Shown: positions 1 to 5,584 of the stretch, in pieces
Layout of the letters: each line of letters begins with the position of its first letter
Numbering within the stretch: the stretch's first letter is position 1
DNA from: Eudoraea sp.
GTDB lineage: Bacteria > Bacteroidota > Bacteroidia > Flavobacteriales > Flavobacteriaceae
Assembly (NCBI GenBank): GCA_013042125.1
Contig: JABDQS010000014.1
Span: forward strand, 1 to 5,971
DNA: 5,971 nt
Direction: 5' to 3'
Position numbers and translations under genes: made by a program
The notes under the pieces: model-generated
Seen by the model: the letters and a program-made list of their open reading frames with translations, nothing else
What the model was told of the DNA's origin: nothing
Databases searched by the model: none

Positions 1-752
1 ACTCAATGGCTCTGGCAGAAGCTGTTCAAAAGGAGGGCATCAAAGTCATCATCCTTAGTTCCAGTACAGATTCTAAATATTTGGCAGCCCTGCTTGCCGG
101 TAAATTACAAGCGGGATATGTGCCTAATGTTGTTGCTGCTCCGGATAGCATAAATCCTATGGTGGTGAAACGAACGGCCTTCAGTAATAAAGGATTTGCC
201 CATACCGAGATCAATACAGACATTAAGATCATTGGCGTTTCCAACAATGCTTACGGACTACACGAAAACAATGCTACACTTAGTGAAGAAGATTTTGGCC
301 CTTCCATAGATACTGCCGCTTTTACTACCAAATCAGTAAATATAGATAAGGTAGTGGGCGAAGTGACCATTGCAGATGCAGATGTTGTAGTGTCTGCCGG
401 AAGGGGATTAAAAGGTCCTGAGAACTGGGGAATGATCGAGGAATTAGCCGGTGTGTTGGGTGCCGCAACCGCCTGCTCAAAACCGGTGAGTGATATGGGA
501 TGGCGATCACATGGAGAACACGTGGGCCAGACCGGAAAACCTGTTGCCAGTAATCTATATATAGCTATTGGTATCTCCGGAGCCATTCAGCATCTGGCGG
601 GCGTCAGTTCTTCCAAAGTAAAAGTGGTGATAAATACAGATCCCGAAGCACCTTTCTTTAAAGCAGCAGATTATGGGATCGTTGGCGATGCCTTTGTTGT
701 AGTACCGGAACTCATCGAAAAATTAAAGGAATTTAAGGCGCAGAACGCCTAA
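1..752 (+). CDS. etfA: Electron transfer flavoprotein subunit alpha, 3' part (5' end outside window)
   Basis: This is the FAD-binding alpha chain of electron transfer flavoprotein, a soluble cytoplasmic heterodimer that takes electrons from acyl-CoA and other dehydrogenases and passes them to ETF-quinone oxidoreductase. The reading frame is open to the window edge (first full codon at 3), so the ATG at 6 is internal. About 249 residues are visible; the family is usually about 310-325, so roughly 70 N-terminal residues are missing. Counting from the Met at 6, the C-terminal FAD domain shows AGRGLKG (131-137), HVGQTGK (172-178), GISGAIQHLAG (189-199), DPEAPFF (212-218) and ADYGIVGD (221-228), all hallmarks of EtfA. 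The preceding part is the Rossmann-like ETF domain with SSSTDSKYLAALLAG. No defect is seen. By family custom etfB should lie just upstream, but this is outside the window. A terminator-like hairpin spans the stop codon. Confidence 0.97.
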   Translation, partial: SMALAEAVQKEGIKVIILSSSTDSKYLAALLAGKLQAGYVPNVVAAPDSINPMVVKRTAFSNKGFAHTEINTDIKIIGVSNNAYGLHENNATLSEEDFGPSIDTAAFTTKSVNIDKVVGEVTIADADVVVSAGRGLKGPENWGMIEELAGVLGAATACSKPVSDMGWRSHGEHVGQTGKPVASNLYIAIGISGAIQHLAGVSSSKVKVVINTDPEAPFFKAADYGIVGDAFVVVPELIEKLKEFKAQNA

Positions 753-757
753 TTTTT
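736..757 (+). terminator. Compact Rho-independent terminator-like hairpin over the etfA stop codon
   Basis: AGGCG (736-740) pairs with CGCCT (746-750) around a five-base loop, CAGAA, and is followed by AATTTTTG with five T at 753-757. The stem is short (5 bp, 4 of them G:C) but next to the T-run, as in an intrinsic terminator. The stem lies inside the last etfA codons and touches the TAA at 750-752, so a translating ribosome would cover it. It would end the upstream etf transcript and separate it from the following genes. Structure read by eye; no energy calculated. Confidence 0.5.
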
Positions 758-773
758 GTTAATTTGTGCCCTT

Positions 774-823
774 GAGGGCTGTTAAAATACCAGGCACGTT
801 CCTTATATTTAAACAGCCCTTTT
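774..823 (+). promoter_or_regulatory. Long imperfect inverted repeat in the leader of the DUF151 gene
   Basis: AGGGCTGTT (775-783) is the exact reverse complement of AACAGCCCT (812-820), with a G:T pair added at 774/821. The stem can continue inwards: 785-789 pairs with 806-810, and AGG (792-794) with CCT (801-803), leaving a six-base loop. It ends in TTTT (820-823), 17 bases before the start codon at 840. A second, exclusive hairpin, GCCC TTGA GGGC (768-779), uses the same left arm. It could be a terminator, an attenuator or a protein-binding operator. The only promoter-like string seen in the gap is TATATTTA (804-811), one base off the Bacteroidota -7 pattern TAnnTTTG, with no matching -33 TTG. 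The rest of the 87-base gap (753-839) shows nothing else. Confidence 0.45.
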
Positions 824-839
824 CGGTATTTATGTGATT

Positions 840-1469
840 ATGAGTCTAGTTCGCTTAAAAATTAAAGGAATCTCTTACAGCCAAACTCAAAATGGGGCCT
901 ATGCTCTTATTTTAAATGAGGTGGATGGAGACAGAAAGTTACCTATAGTAATTGGTGCCTTTGAAGCTCAATCGATCGCTATTGCCCTGGAAAAGGAAAT
1001 AAAACCACCCAGACCCCTTACACACGATCTTTTTAAGAATTTCTCAGATCGTTTCAACATTACTGTCAAACAAGTTATTATCCATAAGCTGGTAGACGGG
1101 GTATTTTACTCCAGTATCATTTGCGAACGCGATAAAGTGGAAGAGATCATAGATGCGCGTACCTCCGATGCCATTGCCCTGGCATTGCGGTTTAACGCAC
1201 CTATTTTTACCTACAAGACCATCTTGGACAAGGCAGGGATTTTCCTTAAGTTCTCTTCCAAGGAAAAGGAAAAAGAAGAAATAGATGACAGCATTGTGGT
1301 AGATGAGATCTTGCAGGAAGGCGAAACCGTAGAGATTGATCCCGGATCTACAGCGCCGTATAAAGAATTAAGTCTGGATGAACTGCACAAGGAACTAGAC
1401 AAGGCGGTAAACAGTGAGGATTATGAAAAGGCAGCCAGGTTACGGGATGAAATATCTAAACGAAAATGA
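840..1469 (+). CDS. Bifunctional nuclease family (DUF151) protein with C-terminal UVR motif
   Basis: A 209-residue cytoplasmic protein. Residues 1-137 form the DUF151/BFN domain, with RPLTHDL (58-64) and DARTSDAIALALR (105-117), the family's most conserved stretches. A charged linker rich in Lys and Glu (about 138-173) leads to a UVR motif (about 174-208: SLDELHKELDKAV, then EDYEKAARLRDEI), the helical hairpin that in UvrB and UvrC mediates protein contact. Plant members of the BFN family have reported RNase and DNase activity; the bacterial role is poorly defined, so nuclease activity here is inferred from family only. The ATG at 840 is chosen because the product begins MSLVRLKIKG as in homologues; an in-frame GTG at 834 would add only two residues. 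There is no Shine-Dalgarno sequence. The transporter gene starts 18 bases after the stop, suggesting one transcript. Confidence 0.93.
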   Translation: MSLVRLKIKGISYSQTQNGAYALILNEVDGDRKLPIVIGAFEAQSIAIALEKEIKPPRPLTHDLFKNFSDRFNITVKQVIIHKLVDGVFYSSIICERDKVEEIIDARTSDAIALALRFNAPIFTYKTILDKAGIFLKFSSKEKEKEEIDDSIVVDEILQEGETVEIDPGSTAPYKELSLDELHKELDKAVNSEDYEKAARLRDEISKRK

Positions 1470-1487
1470 TCATCTAGCCAACTATAC

Positions 1488-2963
1488 ATGAAGCCAGGAT
1501 CTTGGATGCTTTTCTTTTTTTTACTGCTCTTTTTCCATGGTTTTGGTCAGGATGTTATCCCCAATGATACAGTTTTTCAAGATACGATCGTCAGTGTTGC
1601 TCAGAACTCTGTTGGCATATCGGAAGCAGATATCAACAGCCCTATAGTAGCCAATCAGGGATTTTCTATCAATAGTCTATGGCGGGGTATTCTGGGAATG
1701 CTCGTCCTTGTTTTTATCTCCTATCTATTTTCCGCCAATAGAAAGGCCATCAACTGGAAAACGGCCGGGACCGGCTTGTCTATTCAATTAGTACTCGCCG
1801 TTGGGATACTGAAAGTACCCGCCATTCAATGGTTCTTTAATAAATTGGGGCAGTTCTTTAACGAGATCCTAAAATATACCTTGGCAGGGAGCGAATTTAT
1901 TTTTGGCGGACTTCTTAATTTGGACAATCCCAATATTGGATACATTTTCGCTTTTCAGATATTACCCACCATCATATTCTTTTCTGCTCTTACCTCCGTA
2001 CTCTATTATCTGGGGATCATACAAAAGATCGTAAAAGGTCTGGCATGGTTGCTTTCCAAATTCCTCGGTATATCCGGGGCTGAAAGTCTTAGTGTTTCCG
2101 GGAACATTTTCCTGGGACAAACAGAGGCTCCCTTGCTTATTAAGGCCTATCTGGAAAAAATGAACCGCTCTGAGATCTTACTGGTCATGATAGGCGGTAT
2201 GGCCACAGTGGCCGGGGGAGTATTGGCAGCATATATCGGATTTCTGGGAGGAAATGATGAACAATTACGGCTAGAATTTGCCCGTCATCTTATTGCAGCA
2301 TCCGTAATGGCCGCTCCCGGGGCCATAGTGGTATCCAAGATCCTGTATCCGCAAACAGATCCTGTAAACAAGGAGATACACATATCTTCCGAAAAGATAG
2401 GTTCAAATATTCTGGATGCCATTGCCAATGGCACTACAGAAGGATTAAAATTGGCGGTAAACGTTGGGGCCATGTTATTGGTCTTTATTGCCTTTATTGC
2501 CATGATGAATGGTATACTTGGCTGGTTGGGGGATCTCACCACCTTAAATACCTGGATAAGTGCAAACTCTGCTTATGAACAACTATCCCTTGAGGCAATA
2601 TTAGGGGTCATATTTGCCCCTCTGATGTGGTTGATAGGTGTCAACACCCAGGACATTTTGTTGATGGGACAATTGCTTGGGGTAAAACTGGCTGCCAGCG
2701 AATTCGTTGGATATATTCAGTTGGCCGAACTAAAAGACTATAGTAATGGTATCCACTTCACCTATAATAAGTCGATCATCATGGCTACGTATATGTTGTG
2801 TGGTTTTGCCAATTTTGCCTCTATCGGCATTCAGATAGGCGGTATTGGGTCACTGGCACCCGGCCAACGCAAGACACTTTCTGAATTTGGCCTTAAAGCC
2901 GTTTTGGGCGGCACCCTGGCATCACTATTATCCGCTACTATCGCCGGAATGATCCTGGGCTAG
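1488..2963 (+). CDS. nupC: Concentrative nucleoside transporter (CNT/NupC family), Na+-coupled type
   Basis: A 491-residue inner-membrane symporter that imports nucleosides using an ion gradient. The family signature is clear: [12 protein letters not shown] (206-217), and [14 protein letters not shown] (439-452). By comparison with Vibrio cholerae CNT, Q211/T212/E213, E405, F440, N442 and S445 match the nucleoside-binding positions, and N206 matches a sodium ligand; this supports a Na+-type transporter. Hydrophobic segments run from about 64 to the C-terminus. The N-terminus is unusual for E. coli-type NupC: a signal peptide ([20 protein letters not shown], 1-20) and a polar stretch of about 40 residues (21-60) come before the first core helix. 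The ATG at 1488 fits the signal peptide. Substrate range cannot be told from sequence. With thyA downstream it forms a nucleoside salvage and dTMP synthesis pair. Confidence 0.94.
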   Translation: MKPGSWMLFFFLLLFFHGFGQDVIPNDTVFQDTIVSVAQNSVGISEADINSPIVANQGFSINSLWRGILGMLVLVFISYLFSANRKAINWKTAGTGLSIQLVLAVGILKVPAIQWFFNKLGQFFNEILKYTLAGSEFIFGGLLNLDNPNIGYIFAFQILPTIIFFSALTSVLYYLGIIQKIVKGLAWLLSKFLGISGAESLSVSGNIFLGQTEAPLLIKAYLEKMNRSEILLVMIGGMATVAGGVLAAYIGFLGGNDEQLRLEFARHLIAASVMAAPGAIVVSKILYPQTDPVNKEIHISSEKIGSNILDAIANGTTEGLKLAVNVGAMLLVFIAFIAMMNGILGWLGDLTTLNTWISANSAYEQLSLEAILGVIFAPLMWLIGVNTQDILLMGQLLGVKLAASEFVGYIQLAELKDYSNGIHFTYNKSIIMATYMLCGFANFASIGIQIGGIGSLAPGQRKTLSEFGLKAVLGGTLASLLSATIAGMILG

Positions 2964-2982
2964 TCCAGACCAGATATTCGTT

Positions 2983-3015
2983 TATCTTTTCTCGTTGATA
3001 AGTTTTCAAAAGATA
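2983..3015 (+). repeat. Inverted repeat TATCTTTT-n17-AAAAGATA in the thyA leader, plus a direct copy of one arm
   Basis: TATCTTTT (2983-2990) and AAAAGATA (3008-3015) are exact reverse complements separated by 17 bases. The right arm lies in TCAAAAGAT (3006-3014), which recurs exactly 60 bases later at 3066-3074, just before the thyA start. The left arm could therefore pair with either copy. This may be an operator or a leader-RNA switch, but the sequence is A+T-rich and chance is a serious alternative. Confidence 0.3.
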
Positions 3016-3029
3016 GATACTTCCATAAG

Positions 3030-3051
3030 GGAGCTATGGCCCCGTTTTTTT
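3030..3051 (+). terminator. Weak hairpin followed by seven T, between nupC and thyA
   Basis: GGAGC (3030-3034) and GCCCC (3039-3043) can form a short stem with one A/C mismatch and loop TATG. After one G (3044) comes an unbroken run of seven T (3045-3051), then ATTTTTA. The T-run is the strongest in the window, but the stem is weak: two pairs, a mismatch, then two pairs. It may act as a partial terminator that lowers thyA expression relative to nupC, or may simply be A+T-rich leader. The 127-base gap (2964-3090) otherwise holds the inverted repeat at 2983-3015; no convincing promoter was found. Confidence 0.3.
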
Positions 3052-3090
3052 ATTTTTACCAAAGCTCAAAAGATTTATTCTCATTACACT

Positions 3091-3915
3091 ATGAAACAAT
3101 ACCACGATCTCCTAAAATATACACTGGAACAAGGCAATATTAAAAATGACCGCACCGGAACGGGCACCATTTCCGTTTTTGGTTACCAGATGCGTTTTGA
3201 TCTGAGTGAAGGTTTCCCAATGGTGACCACCAAAAAATTACATTTAAAATCCATCGTACATGAATTATTATGGTTCCTGAAAGGAGATACCAATGTGAAA
3301 TATCTGCAGGAGAATGGGGTTAGGATATGGAATGAGTGGGCCAATGAGGATGGAGATCTGGGTCCGGTGTACGGGTACCAATGGCGCAACTGGAACGGAG
3401 ACGGAATTGATCAGATAAAAAATCTTATTCATACATTAAAAACCAATCCGGACAGCAGAAGAATGATGGTGGCGGCATGGAACCCAAGTGTCTTACCAGA
3501 TTCATCCAGGTCCTTCGCAGAGAATGTAGCCAATGGTAAAGCGGCCCTTCCGCCCTGCCACGCTTTCTTCCAGTTCTACGTGGCAGACGGCAAGCTGTCT
3601 TGTCAATTGTACCAGCGAAGTGCCGATATCTTTTTAGGGGTTCCTTTTAATATAGCCTCCTATGCCTTATTTACATTGATGGTAGCACAGGTTTGTGGTT
3701 ATGAGCCCGGGGAATTTATACACACCTTTGGTGATGCCCATATCTACAACAACCATATGGAGCAAATTGAGTTACAGCTAAGCAGAGAACCTAGACCCTT
3801 GCCTAAAATGGTCCTGAACCCGGAAGTAAAAGATATTTTCAATTTCAAATTTGAGGACTTTACACTGCTCGATTACGATCCGCATCCGCATATAAAAGGG
3901 ATGGTAGCAATTTAA
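3091..3915 (+). CDS. thyA: Thymidylate synthase (ThyA type)
   Basis: A 274-residue cytoplasmic enzyme that converts dUMP to dTMP with methylenetetrahydrofolate, releasing dihydrofolate. The catalytic cysteine is C156 in [12 protein letters not shown]. Other active-site residues match E. coli ThyA: R21 in DRTGTGT, R123/R124, R176, D179, N187 in [10 protein letters not shown]217 and Y219 in DAHIYNNH, and the C-terminus PVAI has ended as VAI. The ATG at 3091 is chosen because it places the conserved arginine at position 21, as in E. coli; an in-frame TTG at 2995 would add 32 residues unlike the family. Between W130 and C156 there are 13 more residues than in E. coli, forming a loop (about 136-152, [17 protein letters not shown]). 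It lies 127 bases after nupC and 10 bases before an exported TonB_C-like gene. The usual partner dihydrofolate reductase is not in the window. Confidence 0.98.
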   Translation: MKQYHDLLKYTLEQGNIKNDRTGTGTISVFGYQMRFDLSEGFPMVTTKKLHLKSIVHELLWFLKGDTNVKYLQENGVRIWNEWANEDGDLGPVYGYQWRNWNGDGIDQIKNLIHTLKTNPDSRRMMVAAWNPSVLPDSSRSFAENVANGKAALPPCHAFFQFYVADGKLSCQLYQRSADIFLGVPFNIASYALFTLMVAQVCGYEPGEFIHTFGDAHIYNNHMEQIELQLSREPRPLPKMVLNPEVKDIFNFKFEDFTLLDYDPHPHIKGMVAI

Positions 3916-3925
3916 TCGTCTTCGT

Positions 3926-4756
3926 ATGAGAATTATACTGTTTATTATAGGTGTATTTCTTTCATTTCATTCTACTTTCTCGCAGAATACTCTATCTGAA
4001 AAATACGCACTTCGTGAGCAGATCACTTTAAAGGACTGCGACGGGGTAATTGATAAAAACAAATGTCTGTCAGATCTTTTCGGAAATGCTCTTGCAGACA
4101 TCACTAATAATGAATTAAGAAAATTGAGAATCCAGGATGACACACTGCGAATTTCAATTGGTTTCAGTCTGAACGATAGAGGTCGTTTCGACAAATATCC
4201 TATTCAAATTTCAATTTCCAATAAGATTCTGAGTAATGAATCTTATGATGTTTATGAAAACTTTTTAAATAAATTACCCCGATTTGATATTGCCCATAGA
4301 AGACCTGAAGGTTACAGGTCGCTGCATGAATTTGATTTTATCTATAAAGTAAACAAGGAGGTGACACCTCAAAAAGTCCTTTCATTTGATTTGGAAAAAG
4401 ATTATTCAGGCGGAAAAATAGTGATGGTACCCATATTTCCTGGGTGTGAAAATCTTTTATATCAGGAAACCATCAATTGTTTCACCACAAATATGAAACA
4501 ACATATATCCACAAATTTTAAGTACCCGGAAGAAGCGTACAGAAATAATATTCAGGGAAAAGTCTATATTCTTTTTGTAATTAACGAAAAAGGTGAAATA
4601 GAGAATATAAGAACTAAAGGCGCAGCAGACATTCTCCAGATTGAAGCAATTCGTATCATCGAATTATTGCCACAATTTGAGCCTGCTTTAGTGGATGGAA
4701 TCCCTACAAGGATACCCTTTTCTATTCCGATAGCTTTTAAACTCAACAAGTTTTAA
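3926..4756 (+). CDS. Exported protein with a degenerate and an intact TonB_C-like module
   Basis: A 276-residue protein of unknown role. Residues 1-20 (MRIILFIIGVFLSFHSTFSQ) are a typical flavobacterial signal peptide. Residues 167-274 form a TonB C-terminal-like domain: VPIFPGCENL (168-177), a cysteine pair C174/C185, YP at 200-201, IQGKVYILFVINEKGEI (209-225) and LLPQFEPALVDG (247-258). Residues 35-142 look like a second, worn copy: C38/C47, RISIGFSLNDRGRF (75-88) and LPRFDIAHRRPEG (117-129) fall in the same order, but YP and the QGKVY core are missing. Such domains in TonB contact the TonB box of outer-membrane receptors. No proline-rich linker or ExbB-contacting anchor is present, so normal energy transduction is unlikely. 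The gene is A+T-rich: hand counts give about 22% G+C at 4201-4260 and 25% at 4561-4620. It begins 10 bases after thyA, without a Shine-Dalgarno sequence. Confidence 0.85.
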   Translation: MRIILFIIGVFLSFHSTFSQNTLSEKYALREQITLKDCDGVIDKNKCLSDLFGNALADITNNELRKLRIQDDTLRISIGFSLNDRGRFDKYPIQISISNKILSNESYDVYENFLNKLPRFDIAHRRPEGYRSLHEFDFIYKVNKEVTPQKVLSFDLEKDYSGGKIVMVPIFPGCENLLYQETINCFTTNMKQHISTNFKYPEEAYRNNIQGKVYILFVINEKGEIENIRTKGAADILQIEAIRIIELLPQFEPALVDGIPTRIPFSIPIAFKLNKF

Positions 4757-4762
4757 CAGGTT

Positions 4763-5578
4763 TTGATTAAATATATACTCTTAATCATTTTATGCATATC
4801 ACCCTCTTTCGGGCTTTCTCAGGACCATTACCCACTTGAAACTATTGAAAAAGCCCCCGCTTTCAAAAGCTGTAAAGGCCAGAGTGGAGATGAACTTCGC
4901 GCTTGTTTCTACCGTGAGTTTTCCTCTTATGTTCAACAAAACCTTGTTTATCCCCCTGAAGTAAATCTTAAGAACATAAATTCAAGGGTGTACACTTCTT
5001 TTATGATAGATCAGAAAGGAAAAGTAGTGAACGTAATGGCCAGTGGTGAGCATCCAAGTCTGGAAGAAGAGGCCATTCGACTTATTACCGAACTACCAAA
5101 AATGAGTCCGGGGTTACAAAATGGAGAAAAGGTAACCACCAGCGTAAATATTCCCATTCAATTCGGTCTTCCGCCTAAAAGTAATGACCTCAGAAAGCCC
5201 TTACAAAGACCTGCGCAGTTCAATGATTCCATAGCAGCAACATTAGACCGCGTCCCCATCTTCCCGGGATGCGAAAACCTCTCGAATGAAGATTCTAGAT
5301 CGTGTTTTAACAAAAAAATGCAGGAACACATACGGGATAATTTCCGATATCCGAGAATGGCCCAGTTAAAGAACATTCAGGGAACAGTGTATGCCAATTT
5401 TATGATCAATATCGATGGCTCTATCAGTGATATTAGCCTCATTGCCCCGCATCAACTGTTGGCAGATGAGACCCTGCGGATCATCAAATTGTTGCCAATA
5501 ATTACCCCAGCCATGCAGGAAGGGAGAAATGTTCGGGCTCCATTTTCCTTTCCGATCTCATTCAAATTGTTAAATTAG
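4763..5578 (+). CDS. Exported protein with two tandem TonB_C-like modules, TTG start
   Basis: A 271-residue protein of unknown role. The signal peptide MIKYILLIILCISPSFGLSQ (1-20) is followed by two similar modules joined by a short polar linker (about 138-162). Module one (30-137) has C37/C48, VYP at 62-64, RVYTSFMIDQKGKV (75-88) and AIRLITELPKMSPGLQNG (104-121). Module two (163-271) has VPIFPGCENL (164-173), C170/C181, YP at 196-197, NIQGTVYANFMINIDGSI (204-221) and LRIIKLLPIITPAMQEG (238-254). VPIFPGCENL is identical in the preceding gene, pointing to tandem duplication. The start must be TTG at 4763: it gives a complete signal peptide, and the next in-frame ATG is at codon 81. It lies 6 bases after the previous stop, with an AGG at 4758-4760, so translational coupling is likely. 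There is no proline-rich segment and no lipobox, although C11 sits in the signal peptide. Confidence 0.85.
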   Translation: MIKYILLIILCISPSFGLSQDHYPLETIEKAPAFKSCKGQSGDELRACFYREFSSYVQQNLVYPPEVNLKNINSRVYTSFMIDQKGKVVNVMASGEHPSLEEEAIRLITELPKMSPGLQNGEKVTTSVNIPIQFGLPPKSNDLRKPLQRPAQFNDSIAATLDRVPIFPGCENLSNEDSRSCFNKKMQEHIRDNFRYPRMAQLKNIQGTVYANFMINIDGSISDISLIAPHQLLADETLRIIKLLPIITPAMQEGRNVRAPFSFPISFKLLN

Positions 5579-5584
5579 GTGTCT

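Noticed and set aside
251..586. Minus-strand open frame of 111 codons inside etfA
   Set aside because: It lies wholly opposite a well-conserved gene and its translation resembles no protein; the same holds for the other minus-strand frames.
834..839. GTG start two codons before the DUF151 ATG
   Set aside because: Homologues begin at MSLV; the GTG adds only M-I and has no ribosome-binding site.
2955..2968. Four-bp hairpin CTGG/CCAG around the nupC stop codon
   Set aside because: Too short, and no T-run follows it directly.
2995..3024. Possible Bacteroidota promoter: TTG at 2995, 20-base spacer, TACTTCCA
   Set aside because: The -7 part matches only three of six fixed positions of TAnnTTTG.
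2995..3090. TTG start adding 32 residues to thymidylate synthase
   Set aside because: The added residues are unlike the family, overlap leader structures, and the ATG at 3091 gives the standard N-terminus with R21.
4763..4822. Lipoprotein signal (C11) in the second TonB_C-like protein
   Set aside because: The residues before the cysteine (IIL) do not fit a lipobox, and the hydrophobic segment continues past it.
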